Shown piece after piece: positions 17,703 through 26,235 of a stretch of 64,000 nucleotides of DNA. This DNA is from JARFQH01 sp963825595 (GTDB taxonomy: Bacteria > Desulfobacterota > Desulfobacteria > Desulfobacterales > SG8-13). The position numbers and the translations under genes are program-made. The notes beneath the pieces were generated by a model that was not told the origin of the DNA, searched no databases, and was given only the letters and a program-made list of their open reading frames with translations. The stretch is from NCBI GenBank assembly GCA_963825595.1, contig CAWGUE010000012.1, positions 5,590-69,589 on the forward strand, written 5' to 3'. Position 1 is the stretch's first letter. Each line of letters begins with the position of its first letter.

Positions 17703-19316
17703 TCAATTGCGGAGTTGTGAAAAAGGGTTGGCGACCCTGCCGGTCGTCTGCTGACCGGATAATTTTCCTTCTCGGTGAAGCCTCAGAAATGTTTCCACCA
17801 CATCCGGATCAAACTGAGTCGCTGAGCCCTCACTGATAATCTGCAATACCTGGTTTTCTTGCATGCGCTTGCGGTAGGCGCGGTCGGAAGAGACGGCATC
17901 GTAAACATCGGCCACTGAAAGGATGCGACCCAGAAGGGGGATTTCATTTCTTTTCAACCCGTCCGGATAACCTTTCCCGTCGTAACGTTCATGGTGACAG
18001 CGGATGATTTGGCGCTCCCTATCCCAAAAGCCAAGTTGCTTGACGATGTTGGCACCGATAACCGGATGCTCTTTTATTTTGGCGAACTCTTCTTCCGTCA
18101 GTCGGCCCGGTTTCAACAATATTTCGTCGCGAACGCCTATTTTTCCGATATCGTGCAGGTGTCCGGCGAAATTCAGAATATCCAGTTCTTCCGGCGCACA
18201 TCCCATGGCTTTGCCGATTTCGATGCTGAATGTGGTCACCCGGCTGGAATGCTGCTGGGTATACGGATCTCTGGCCTCGATGGCGTTGACGAAGGCGTAA
18301 AGCGTGGCAAAGAGATTTTCGTATATGTTTTCGTAAAGAGCCAGATTTTCAATGGCCTTGGCGGCATTTTGAGCCATGAATGATAGATAATACAGATCCT
18401 TTTCCGTGTAGTTCGTTTGATCGTTTTCGAGGGCTGCCATCAGCACGCCAAAAACGGTTTGCCGGATCTTGAGCGGAACCAGCATCAACGACCGATATTC
18501 CTGGGGAATTTCCCGCTGGCCCTGGTTTGCAGAGACCAGCAGGGGAATCTCGTCGCCCGCCACCTCCAATATGAGCTGCTCCAGATTTGGCTGCTCCAGC
18601 TTACCGGTTTCATTGATCGGCCAGCTACATGGCACCTTATTGTTTAGAGCGAGATGTGTCGCACCCTGCATCCTCTCGGGCACCGCGGCCACGGTGAACG
18701 GCTTGTCCATCGATTCGTTAATTATGTAAAAGCAGGCCCCGTCCGAACGCGTGATTTCGATGGCCATATCGACCAGGCGCTTAAACACCTCTGTGCTGGA
18801 TGAGTTGACGGAAAAATCACTTAAAATCCGGTTGAGGATATGCATTTCCTCCACCTTGAGGGTCAGCTCACGATTGAGCCTTTCCAGCCGATCCTTACTT
18901 TCCACCTCTTTTTTGAGAAGCAGATTTTCCGTAAAAACACGCCTCTGGTTAAAAACCCGTTGGACACACAGCTCCATCTGGTTGAGATTGACCGGCTTGA
19001 TCAGGAAATCGACGACACCGTTCTTTAGGGTTCGGATGGTGTTGTCAAGCGATGGATAGCCGGTCATGATGATGACCGGCAAGGTATTGTCCAGGTGATT
19101 AATGTGTTCAGCGAGTGCCAAGCCATCCATGCCGGGCATGTTAATGTCGGTGAAACAGCAGTCAACGGCCTCGTTTTCGAGTATCTTGATGGCTTCATGG
19201 CCGTTGGCGGCCGTCAATACCTGGTACCCTTTGCGGGTGAAATATTCACGGGAAACATTCAGGATGCTCTCTTCATCATCCACAAAGAGAATCGATTCGA
19301 ATTTGGCGTCACTCAT
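17703..19316 (-). CDS. Response regulator with GAF and HD-GYP domains (c-di-GMP phosphodiesterase)
   Basis: A cytoplasmic two-component output protein, likely hydrolysing cyclic di-GMP to GMP. The 537-residue protein has a receiver domain (1-125, phospho-acceptor Asp57 in FTDINMPGMDG, and the KPV lysine near 107). A coiled linker and a GAF-like domain (about 165-330) follow. The HD-GYP domain (about 350-520) has the HLHDIGK metal motif and the full HHERYDGKGYPDGL signature, so the enzyme should be active. No cognate histidine kinase is adjacent. An ATG start at 19316 is clear. Confidence 0.93.
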   Translation of the reverse strand: MSDAKFESILFVDDEESILNVSREYFTRKGYQVLTAANGHEAIKILENEAVDCCFTDINMPGMDGLALAEHINHLDNTLPVIIMTGYPSLDNTIRTLKNGVVDFLIKPVNLNQMELCVQRVFNQRRVFTENLLLKKEVESKDRLERLNRELTLKVEEMHILNRILSDFSVNSSSTEVFKRLVDMAIEITRSDGACFYIINESMDKPFTVAAVPERMQGATHLALNNKVPCSWPINETGKLEQPNLEQLILEVAGDEIPLLVSANQGQREIPQEYRSLMLVPLKIRQTVFGVLMAALENDQTNYTEKDLYYLSFMAQNAAKAIENLALYENIYENLFATLYAFVNAIEARDPYTQQHSSRVTTFSIEIGKAMGCAPEELDILNFAGHLHDIGKIGVRDEILLKPGRLTEEEFAKIKEHPVIGANIVKQLGFWDRERQIIRCHHERYDGKGYPDGLKRNEIPLLGRILSVADVYDAVSSDRAYRKRMQENQVLQIISEGSATQFDPDVVETFLRLHREGKLSGQQTTGRVANPFSQLRN

Positions 19317-19741
19317 CTAATAGCACCTTGAATTTACAAGATAATATTCTGGTTACTCCCCGGTCAGCTGGATAGCGACGGCCATGGCGAAGACAGCTGC
19401 CTAGTGATTTATCGGCAGATTTCGGATGTTCTGAAGTAAAAATTATTGAATCGGTATATCAATGGTTCGCATGTTACTGACTATACGTAATAAATACCCG
19501 GGGCCACGCGGTGACGTTTCTTTTTCCTGAGCCGTTTTTCGGCGGGTCGCATGGCGGATTTTCTTACGGATGGCTCGCAAACTCGCGTCACCCCGCAGAA
19601 ATGCCGACCTTGCCGGCTCGTTTCCGGAAATGGTGCATGCGGGGTGGCTGTAACACTTGGCCCATGCGGAAAATCCTCGCAATGCATTCCAATTGTCGTC
19701 ACCAAACGGAATGTCGGTCACTCCGATCCGACAAGACGGCT
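19317..19741. other. Intergenic region without a recognisable gene
   Basis: The 425 nt between the HD-GYP regulator and HMG-CoA lyase contain a 130-codon minus-strand frame that starts inside the lyase gene and has no recognisable features; I do not support it. No RNA gene, repeat or clear promoter was found. Confidence 0.5.
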
Positions 19742-20674
19742 TTAATTCCACGGTCGGCCAGCGCCGGGGGCGGCCAGACGATACATTTTTCCTGCAAACT
19801 GTTTCCCGAAAAACTTTTCCAGCCCGAGGGAGCATTCAGCGACTTTACCGATGTCCACACCCGTATTGATTCCCAGTGAATTCAGCAGGTAAACGGTATC
19901 TTCGGTGGCAATGTTACCGGCGGCGCCGGGAACAAAGGGGCAGCCGCCCAAACCGGCCAGTGCCGTATCGAACCGTGTGATGCCGCATTCAAGAGCCGCC
20001 ATCAAATTGACCAGCCCCAGGCCACGCGTATCGTGCAGGTGAGCGATGACGGGTACGTCACCGATGATCGGCGAAACGGCAAGCAAAAGGCGGCGGATGC
20101 TGCTGGGCGTGGCCATGCCGGTCGTGTCGCTGAAAGCCACGGCATCAACACCCTGTTCCACGAAATTCTGAGCCATTTGCATGACCCGCTTCAACTGAAT
20201 TTCCCCTTCATAGACACAGCCAAAGGCACACTGGACGCCGGCACGTACCTTCATGCCGCGTTCCTTGGCGAAATTCACCATTTGACGCGCGCCGCCAACT
20301 GCGTCATCCAACGCTAACCCGGTATTTTTCCGGCTGTGGGTGTCGCTGGCGGATATGGAAATCTCAACATGCTTCAGTCCGGCGCGATAGGCCCTTTCAA
20401 GGCCCCTATGGTTGAGCACAAGGCCGGAAAGGGTGACCCCTTCCCAAACCGGGAGCGCTTGCAGCAGAGATTCGGCATCGGCCATCTGCGGTACCCTTTG
20501 CGGATGAACAAATGATGTTACCTGGATATGTTTGATGCCGGCCGCAACCAAGCCGCCGATGATGTCGACCTTAACTGGTGTGGGGATTATCCGGGATTCG
20601 AATTGAAATCCGTCCCGCGGCCCCACCTCGATAAGGGTGACCTTCTCAGGATATGAATGTGTAGAGCTTGTCAT
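19742..20674 (-). CDS. mvaB: Hydroxymethylglutaryl-CoA lyase
   Basis: Cleaves HMG-CoA to acetyl-CoA and acetoacetate, the last step of leucine breakdown. The 310-residue protein is a DRE-TIM metallolyase: EVGPRDGFQ near the N terminus gives the metal and substrate Arg-Asp, SFVHPQRVPQMADAE follows, and HLHDTRGLGL provides the metal-binding histidines. The catalytic loop GLGGCPFVPGAAGN has Cys245. It stands alone: no acyl-CoA dehydrogenase or carboxylase genes are adjacent. Confidence 0.93.
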   Translation of the reverse strand: MTSSTHSYPEKVTLIEVGPRDGFQFESRIIPTPVKVDIIGGLVAAGIKHIQVTSFVHPQRVPQMADAESLLQALPVWEGVTLSGLVLNHRGLERAYRAGLKHVEISISASDTHSRKNTGLALDDAVGGARQMVNFAKERGMKVRAGVQCAFGCVYEGEIQLKRVMQMAQNFVEQGVDAVAFSDTTGMATPSSIRRLLLAVSPIIGDVPVIAHLHDTRGLGLVNLMAALECGITRFDTALAGLGGCPFVPGAAGNIATEDTVYLLNSLGINTGVDIGKVAECSLGLEKFFGKQFAGKMYRLAAPGAGRPWN

Positions 20675-20916
20675 AATTTTTTATTTCTGCTCTTTGCCTG
20701 CGCGCCCTTATGCTTGAGTTTGCACGCTGAAACCGCTGACCATTCCTTCCTCTCAAGATTAACGCCCCCCGAGGGCTCAATCATAAAGGCGATCGTGGTA
20801 TAGAGTGACGTATCGTATGTCCGTGGTTCATTGTCAATGCGAAACCCAATTCATTAATCCGGCATGTCGCCGTTCCATAAAGCACTTGACGCGAGAGCCC
20901 GATCTCTTTTAAGTCG

Positions 20917-22239
20917 ATGCCACCAATATCATCTCATTTGGTCGAAGAAACGATACCAGCTGAACCGAATATTATGGGAAACCATCTTGAAAACAGCGCC
21001 CACCGGCCGTTACGCATCTGCCTGCTGAGCTATCGCAGCAATCCCCACAGCGGGGGCCAAGGCGTGTACATTAGGAATTTGAGCCGGGCCTTAAGCAATC
21101 TCGGTCATCGTGTGGCCGTTGTCTCGGGTCCCCCATATCCTCAATTGGGCGGCGACATACATGTTCACCGGTTGCCCAGCCTCAACCTTTACAACCCTGC
21201 CAATCCTTTCCGTATGCCCATGATGAGAGAACTACTCCACCCTCTGAATCTGTTGGAGTGGTTGAGCGTCTCCACTATGGGATATCCCGAGCCCTTCATC
21301 TTCGGCATCCGTGCCTACCGCTTCTTGATGCAGCGTAGGGCAGACTTTGACGTTATCCACGATAATCAAAGTTTGTCATACGGCGTCTGGGCTATCGGTC
21401 GCCGCTTGCCGACCGTGGCGACCATCCACCATCCGATCACTGTGGATCGTGCTCTTGCCGTAAGGAATGCTTCAGCGGGGTGGCAGAAAATGAAACAGCT
21501 GCGATGGTATTCATTCATCGGAATGCAGGTGCAAGTGGCCCGAAGTCTACCCCGACTCATCACCGTGTCGGACCGCGCCCAGGCCGATATCAGCCGCGAT
21601 TTCGGCATACCAACCGATAGCGTCGCCGTTGTCCCGAACGGCGTCAGCACCGACCAGTTTCATCCCCTGCCCGGTGTCAACCGGGAACAAGGACGAATTA
21701 TCGTTACCAATAGTGCCGACATGCCATTGAAGGGTATGCCCTACTTGTTGAATGCCGTGGCGCAAATCTCAAGGACCCGGGCGGTGCGTCTTGTGGTTGT
21801 CGGTACTCTCAAAAAGAACGGGGACCTCAATAACTTGATCCGGTCGCTCGGTATTTGCGACCGGATCTCGTTCACCGGCCGGATAGACCCGCAGGCCTTT
21901 GTGAGGGAATACGCCAGGGCTTCCGTGGCGGTCATACCCTCGCTGTACGAGGGGTTCGGCCTACCGGCGGCGGAAGCCATGGCTTGCGGCGTTCCGGTAG
22001 TAAGCACCACCGGCGGCGCCTTGCCCGAGGTTGTCGGAGACGCCGGCATTCTCGTTCCGCCCGCCAATACGCGCGCCCTGGCGGATGCAATCTCCCGCAT
22101 TCTTGATCATCCAGCAGCGGCCGCCAGGATGGGCGAGGCCGGCCGGCGGCGGGCAGAGAAACTCTTTACGTGGCAAAGGGCCGCCCGATTGACCGAAGAC
22201 GTTTATCGAGGAACGATTCGTGATTACTGCAGACTTTGA
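20917..22239 (+). CDS. Glycosyltransferase family 4 (GT-B fold)
   Basis: Predicted to transfer a sugar from a nucleotide-sugar donor to a glycan or lipid acceptor at the cytoplasmic side of the membrane; donor and acceptor are unknown. The 440-residue protein opens with an acceptor-binding motif (SYRSNPHSGGQGVYIRNLS, about 40-58). The donor domain has VVPNGVSTDQF near 240 and the E-x7-E motif in YEGFGLPAAEAM (about 343-354). The N-terminal ~25 residues are not conserved; ATG at 20974 is an alternative start, and neither has a strong ribosome site. It overlaps the next methyltransferase gene by 20 nt. Confidence 0.9.
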   Translation: MPPISSHLVEETIPAEPNIMGNHLENSAHRPLRICLLSYRSNPHSGGQGVYIRNLSRALSNLGHRVAVVSGPPYPQLGGDIHVHRLPSLNLYNPANPFRMPMMRELLHPLNLLEWLSVSTMGYPEPFIFGIRAYRFLMQRRADFDVIHDNQSLSYGVWAIGRRLPTVATIHHPITVDRALAVRNASAGWQKMKQLRWYSFIGMQVQVARSLPRLITVSDRAQADISRDFGIPTDSVAVVPNGVSTDQFHPLPGVNREQGRIIVTNSADMPLKGMPYLLNAVAQISRTRAVRLVVVGTLKKNGDLNNLIRSLGICDRISFTGRIDPQAFVREYARASVAVIPSLYEGFGLPAAEAMACGVPVVSTTGGALPEVVGDAGILVPPANTRALADAISRILDHPAAAARMGEAGRRRAEKLFTWQRAARLTEDVYRGTIRDYCRL

Positions 22240-22948
22240 CCGCCTCGGGCTCCGGCCCGGCGACCGGGTCCTCGACATCGGCTGCGGCACCGGGCGCCAC
22301 ACCTGTGCCGCTTACCAAAGAGAAGATGTCTTTGCCATCGGCGCCGATTTAAAACTTGGAGAGATACGGGAAGCCAAAAACCGCCTGGAACTGCACGATC
22401 GGCTCGGTATTCACGGTGGCGGAAGATGGGGCCTTTGCGTCGCCGATACACTGCGCCTGCCATTCGATAGCGCGGCCTTCGACCTTGTCGTTTGTTGCGA
22501 GGTTCTGGAACATATTCGCGATCACCGGACGGCCGTCGCTGAAGTGGCAAGAGTCCTGAAACCCGGACACCATTTGGTTGTCAGCGTCCCCCGATACTGG
22601 CCTGAAAAGATCTGTTGGTGGATTTCCAAAGCATATGCACGCGCAAAAGGGGGCCACGTGCGGATTTACCGTAAAACCAATCTGGTCGAGGTTCTTTGTG
22701 ATGCCGGCTTCACGCTGCGCGCCGTCCATAACGCCCACAGCCTCCACACCCCTTACTGGTGGCTGAAGTGTCTGATCGGCCCGGATCGCGATGATCACCC
22801 TTTGGTCAGCCTCTATCACCGGTTCCTGACTTGGGACATTATGCAGCGGCCGCGGATCACCGGTGTCATCGACCGCTTTCTCAATCCGCTTCTCGGTAAA
22901 AGTATCGTGCTCTATTTCGTAAAATGTCCCGAACCAGGCGATGGTTGA
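22220..22948 (+). CDS. Class I SAM-dependent methyltransferase
   Basis: The 242-residue protein has SAM motif I VLDIGCGTG (17-25), motif II-like GADLKL, and CCEVLEHI (motif IV region). The C-terminal half is rich in aromatic residues (HTPYWWLKCLIG), like the ubiE/COQ5-type methyltransferases found in glycan clusters. The start is GTG at 22220, inside the glycosyltransferase gene, suggesting translational coupling and work on the same glycoconjugate or lipid. The substrate is unknown. Confidence 0.88.
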   Translation: MITADFDRLGLRPGDRVLDIGCGTGRHTCAAYQREDVFAIGADLKLGEIREAKNRLELHDRLGIHGGGRWGLCVADTLRLPFDSAAFDLVVCCEVLEHIRDHRTAVAEVARVLKPGHHLVVSVPRYWPEKICWWISKAYARAKGGHVRIYRKTNLVEVLCDAGFTLRAVHNAHSLHTPYWWLKCLIGPDRDDHPLVSLYHRFLTWDIMQRPRITGVIDRFLNPLLGKSIVLYFVKCPEPGDG

Positions 22949-23018
22949 CTCCTCTGAGCATTCCCGCCGGCTGCCAACGGGAATGATCGGCTGCGCTTGA
23001 TTCGCCGGCTACCCCGCC

Positions 23019-23633
23019 TCATTTTTTCCTGAGCACCCCCAACGTTTGGGTCATGGGATGTTCCTCGAAGCGGTGGTCGGACCGGGCGATTTGATACACG
23101 TCATTCGGTGCCTGCCCTCCGTCCGCTGCGTCAGTGAATATATCGTGAAATAACAGATACCCTCCAGGAACCAGATGATCGGCCCACCCCAGGAAATCAG
23201 CCCTGACCGAATCGAACGCATGGCCACCGTCTATAAAGACGAGGCTCAAGGGAGTCTGCCAGAAACGGGCGGCGACGGCCGACCGGCACACCAGCGGCAG
23301 TACCACGTCTTCGAGGCCCGCCCTTTCGATTGTGCGGCGGAAGAATGCGAACGTGTCTATCGCCCCGCGATGTGGCGACCAGAGTTCGGGATCAAAGTAG
23401 GCCTGGCCGGGCTGCTGCTCTTCAGAGCCCCGGTGGTGATCTATGGAGAAAAGAACCGTACGGTTTTCCCGGCACGCGGCACCGAGGTAGAGGGCCGATT
23501 TCCCGCAATAACTGCCGATTTCGAGGCAGGGGCCGTAACGGCCGGCATCCAAAGCGAGCGAATACAGCCGGCGTCCTTCCGCGTGGTCGAGAAATCCTTT
23601 GACATCATTCAGCAGTTCGGTATTCGGCAGCAT
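23019..23633 (-). CDS. Class I methyltransferase of the Methyltransf_24 type
   Basis: The 204-residue protein has the SAM-binding block CLEIGSYCGKSALYLG (36-51), an acidic SIDHHRGSEE segment and FIDGGHAFDSV (about 132-142), which matches the O-methyltransferase-like Methyltransf_24 family often found with sugar-modification genes. It is convergent with the preceding methyltransferase. The substrate is unknown. Confidence 0.85.
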   Translation of the reverse strand: MLPNTELLNDVKGFLDHAEGRRLYSLALDAGRYGPCLEIGSYCGKSALYLGAACRENRTVLFSIDHHRGSEEQQPGQAYFDPELWSPHRGAIDTFAFFRRTIERAGLEDVVLPLVCRSAVAARFWQTPLSLVFIDGGHAFDSVRADFLGWADHLVPGGYLLFHDIFTDAADGGQAPNDVYQIARSDHRFEEHPMTQTLGVLRKK

Positions 23634-23661
23634 CGATGCAGAAATTTAATCGCTTTCCTGA

Positions 23662-23775
23662 GCGGGAAAAGGTCATTTATGGATAGCCACTAACTCGTGT
23701 CCATTCACGATTGTTGAAAAAATCGATGGGCACATGTGTAAGTGTCCGATTCATAAATGAGCAATTTTTTCTCTG
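23662..23775. repeat. Cluster of REP-like repeats upstream of the methyltransferase
   Basis: Three related pieces lie head to tail. The first is gggaaaaggtcatttatgga plus ccactaactc (23662-23696). The second is a palindrome with gtgtccattcac and gatgggcac ends (23697-23733). The third is an inverted, degenerate copy of the first, containing agtgtccgattcataaatga (about 23739-23775). A further direct copy is at 23922-23957. Confidence 0.6.
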
Positions 23776-23899
23776 AGCAAGTTGAGTTCGTTTAAGCTTT
23801 CAAATAGACATGAAATCCCGCTGCTTTATAGCGGAGGCCGCACAAGGGTTTTGACCGCAGGCGTAGCATGGCACCGTTGAGGATCAAAACCCGCGGATA

Positions 23900-23957
23900 A
23901 TCCCGCCATAGGCGGGACTCAGGGGAAAAAGGGCCATTTATGGACGGACACTAACTC
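23900..23957. repeat. REP-like repeat and hairpin at the 3' end of ftsK
   Basis: The repeat ggggaaaaagggccatttat with tggacggacactaactcat (23922-23957) overlaps the last codons and stop of ftsK, so those codons come from or were co-opted by the repeat. Just beside it (about 23900-23917) is a small hairpin, tcccgcc / ggcggga. It could act as a weak terminator on the minus strand. Confidence 0.55.
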
Positions 23958-26101
23958 ATATTTTCGTAGCTTCTCACCAGCACTTCCCTGGGCTTGGCAC
24001 CGTCCGAGGGCCCTACGATCCCCTCTTTTTCCATCATTTCGATGATACGCGCCGCCCGGTTGTAACCGATCCTCAGGTGCCGCTGAATCATCGAAATGGA
24101 CGCCTGCCGGGTCTTTGTAATCAGGGCGACCGCCTCATCGTATTTTTCATCGGCATCATGGCTATCGGCTTCAGCGGATTCGGTAACCGCCCTTTCTGTC
24201 ACATCTTCGTCGTATTCCGGCTTTTCCTGGTTCTTCAAGTATTCGGTAATTCGAACGAGTTCGGTTTCTGAAATGTAGGCACCGTGTATCCGCTGCAGTT
24301 TCGCCGCACCGGGCGGCATGAAAAGCATGTCGCCGTTACCGAGAAGACTTTCGGCGCCATTGGTGTCGATGATCGTTCGTGAGTCGGTCTTAGAGGACAC
24401 CTGAAATGACAGACGGGTCGGAAAATTGGCTTTTATGATGCCGGTCAGGACATCGACCGACGGCCGTTGGGTGGCCAGAATCAGGTGGATTCCGGCGGCC
24501 CGGGCCATCTGTGCCAATCTTGTCAGGGCCAATTCCACGTCGCGCGAGGCCACCATCATCAAATCGGCCAGTTCGTCGATGATAATAACGATAAAAGGCA
24601 GTTTTTCCTCTGCTTCAGCCTCCGTTGAACCCGGTTTTACCGGTTTTATCTTACGATTATACTGAACGATGTTGCGGGCCCTGTTCTCCGACAGAAGCTC
24701 GTAGCGTCTCTCCATTTCACGCACGGCCCAGAAAAGTGCGTTGGTGGCCTTTTTAACGTCGGTGACGACCGGAGTAATCAGATGCGGTATCCCGTCATAG
24801 CTCGTCAGTTCGATTCGCTTGGGATCAACCATGATCAGTTTGACCTCATCGGGCCCGGCTTTGTAGAGCAGGCTGCAGATCATGGTGTTCAGTGCGACGC
24901 TCTTTCCGGCACCGGTTGCACCGGCAATCAACAGGTGCGGCATCCGGTCGAGCTCGGCCACGAAAGGATTCCCGATGATGTCCTTGCCAAGGCAGATCGT
25001 CAGTTTGGATTTCGTTTTCTCGAACGCACTCGACACCACGATCTCTTTGAACCGCACCGTTTCGCGAACGGCGTTGGGGACTTCGATGCCGATCACGGCC
25101 TTGCCCGGGATCGGTGCCACGATTCGTATGCTGGTGGCCCGGAGCGCGAGGGCCAGATCGTCGGACAGGTTGACGATCTTGTTGATCTTGACGCCCGAAG
25201 CCGGTTCGTATTCGAAGGTGGTGATAACCGGTCCGGGTGATATGGCAACCACCTGACCCCTGACACCGAAATCTTCCAGTTTTTTCTCCAGCAGTTTCGA
25301 CAACATTCTCAGGTTGTCGTCATCCGCCGAAATGGACCGGTGTTCCGGCTCTTCGAGCAAATTTACGGAAGGAAGCTGAAAACCCGAGCCGGACCGCATG
25401 AAGTCAAACACATCCTGCTTGGGTACCGGAGCGCTTTTAATCGGCGCCTTCACGGTATTTTTTATTTCGATCGCGACCTCTTTCTTTACGGCTTTCTCCT
25501 TGATGACCGCGCGTCGCTTTTTGGCTTTCTGACGCCTTTCTTTGTGTTTCAAGTAGAACGTCTTCAAATGGTCAGAAATAGAAATACTTATTGCATAGCA
25601 GCGCCGAAAAAACGCCAGAAGAGAAAACCCCGTGGTCATGATAAAACCGATCAGCCAGACAAGACTGAGGATGATCACGGCACCGGTCGTGTTGGAATAT
25701 TTAACGAGAAACGTTTTGAAAGGGATTCCGACAAACCCCCCTGCTGAAAAGTCGCTTCCGAAGAGAGGGTAGGTGTGCTGTCTCAGCGCCAGCAGACCGC
25801 CTGTCGTTACGATCAAAAGCAGACCGCCGATGACGGTGCAGATAATCGCCGTGCGTGCGTGTCCGCCAAGAATGTGCATGCTGGACAGAAGCAGAAGGAG
25901 CGGGACCCAGAAGGCGCCGATACCGAACACGCCGATCAGCAAACCGGCCGTATGAGATCCGAACACGCCAAAGAGGTTGTGGATCTTCCTGGCGCCGACG
26001 GCATTGAGCAGGGATGGGTCATCGGGACTGTAAGAGAGGAGACTTACCAGAGTGAAGATGACCAGAAAAAAAAGCAGAATTCCGATGATTTCTTTACGCA
26101 T
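23951..26101 (-). CDS. ftsK: DNA translocase FtsK
   Basis: Hexameric septal DNA pump that clears chromosome ends and activates XerCD at dif. The 716-residue protein has four N-terminal membrane helices (about 5-175) and a short charged linker (about 185-260; much shorter than in E. coli, near the SpoIIIE size). The motor domain has Walker A GATGAGKS near 393-400 and Walker B IVIIIDELADLM. The C-terminal gamma winged helix (about 645-710, QASISMIQRHLRIGYNRAARI) reads KOPS-type sequences. It follows RNase J across a repeat-filled 134-nt gap. Confidence 0.96.
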   Translation of the reverse strand: MRKEIIGILLFFLVIFTLVSLLSYSPDDPSLLNAVGARKIHNLFGVFGSHTAGLLIGVFGIGAFWVPLLLLLSSMHILGGHARTAIICTVIGGLLLIVTTGGLLALRQHTYPLFGSDFSAGGFVGIPFKTFLVKYSNTTGAVIILSLVWLIGFIMTTGFSLLAFFRRCYAISISISDHLKTFYLKHKERRQKAKKRRAVIKEKAVKKEVAIEIKNTVKAPIKSAPVPKQDVFDFMRSGSGFQLPSVNLLEEPEHRSISADDDNLRMLSKLLEKKLEDFGVRGQVVAISPGPVITTFEYEPASGVKINKIVNLSDDLALALRATSIRIVAPIPGKAVIGIEVPNAVRETVRFKEIVVSSAFEKTKSKLTICLGKDIIGNPFVAELDRMPHLLIAGATGAGKSVALNTMICSLLYKAGPDEVKLIMVDPKRIELTSYDGIPHLITPVVTDVKKATNALFWAVREMERRYELLSENRARNIVQYNRKIKPVKPGSTEAEAEEKLPFIVIIIDELADLMMVASRDVELALTRLAQMARAAGIHLILATQRPSVDVLTGIIKANFPTRLSFQVSSKTDSRTIIDTNGAESLLGNGDMLFMPPGAAKLQRIHGAYISETELVRITEYLKNQEKPEYDEDVTERAVTESAEADSHDADEKYDEAVALITKTRQASISMIQRHLRIGYNRAARIIEMMEKEGIVGPSDGAKPREVLVRSYENMS

Positions 26102-26111
26102 GGATCGAATA

Positions 26112-26234
26112 GGTCCGTTGGGCCCGTTGGGTCCCGCCGCGGCGGGATTGAGCCCGTTGAGCCCGTTCAGCCCGTTGGCCGGAGAACCAACGCAGACGGG
26201 CTTAACGGGCTAACGGGCCAACCGGCCAAACCGG
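26112..26234. repeat. Inverted array of a 9-nt repeat between rnj and ftsK
   Basis: The left half carries units of the form gcccgttgN (at least five: near 26113, 26122, 26152, 26161 and 26170), interrupted by a small palindrome, gtcccgccgcggcgggat. The right half carries the reverse complement (cgggcttaa, cgggctaa, cgggccaa). The whole can fold into a long hairpin with the loop near 26185. It fills the gap between the two genes. Confidence 0.7.
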
Positions 26235-26235
26235 T

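Noticed and set aside
19443..19835. 130-codon minus-strand frame overlapping HMG-CoA lyase
   Set aside because: No recognisable features, no ribosome site, and it starts inside the lyase gene in another frame.
26112..26234. CRISPR array
   Set aside because: The repeat units are 9 nt with no regular spacers and no cas genes nearby; it is an inverted microsatellite-like array.
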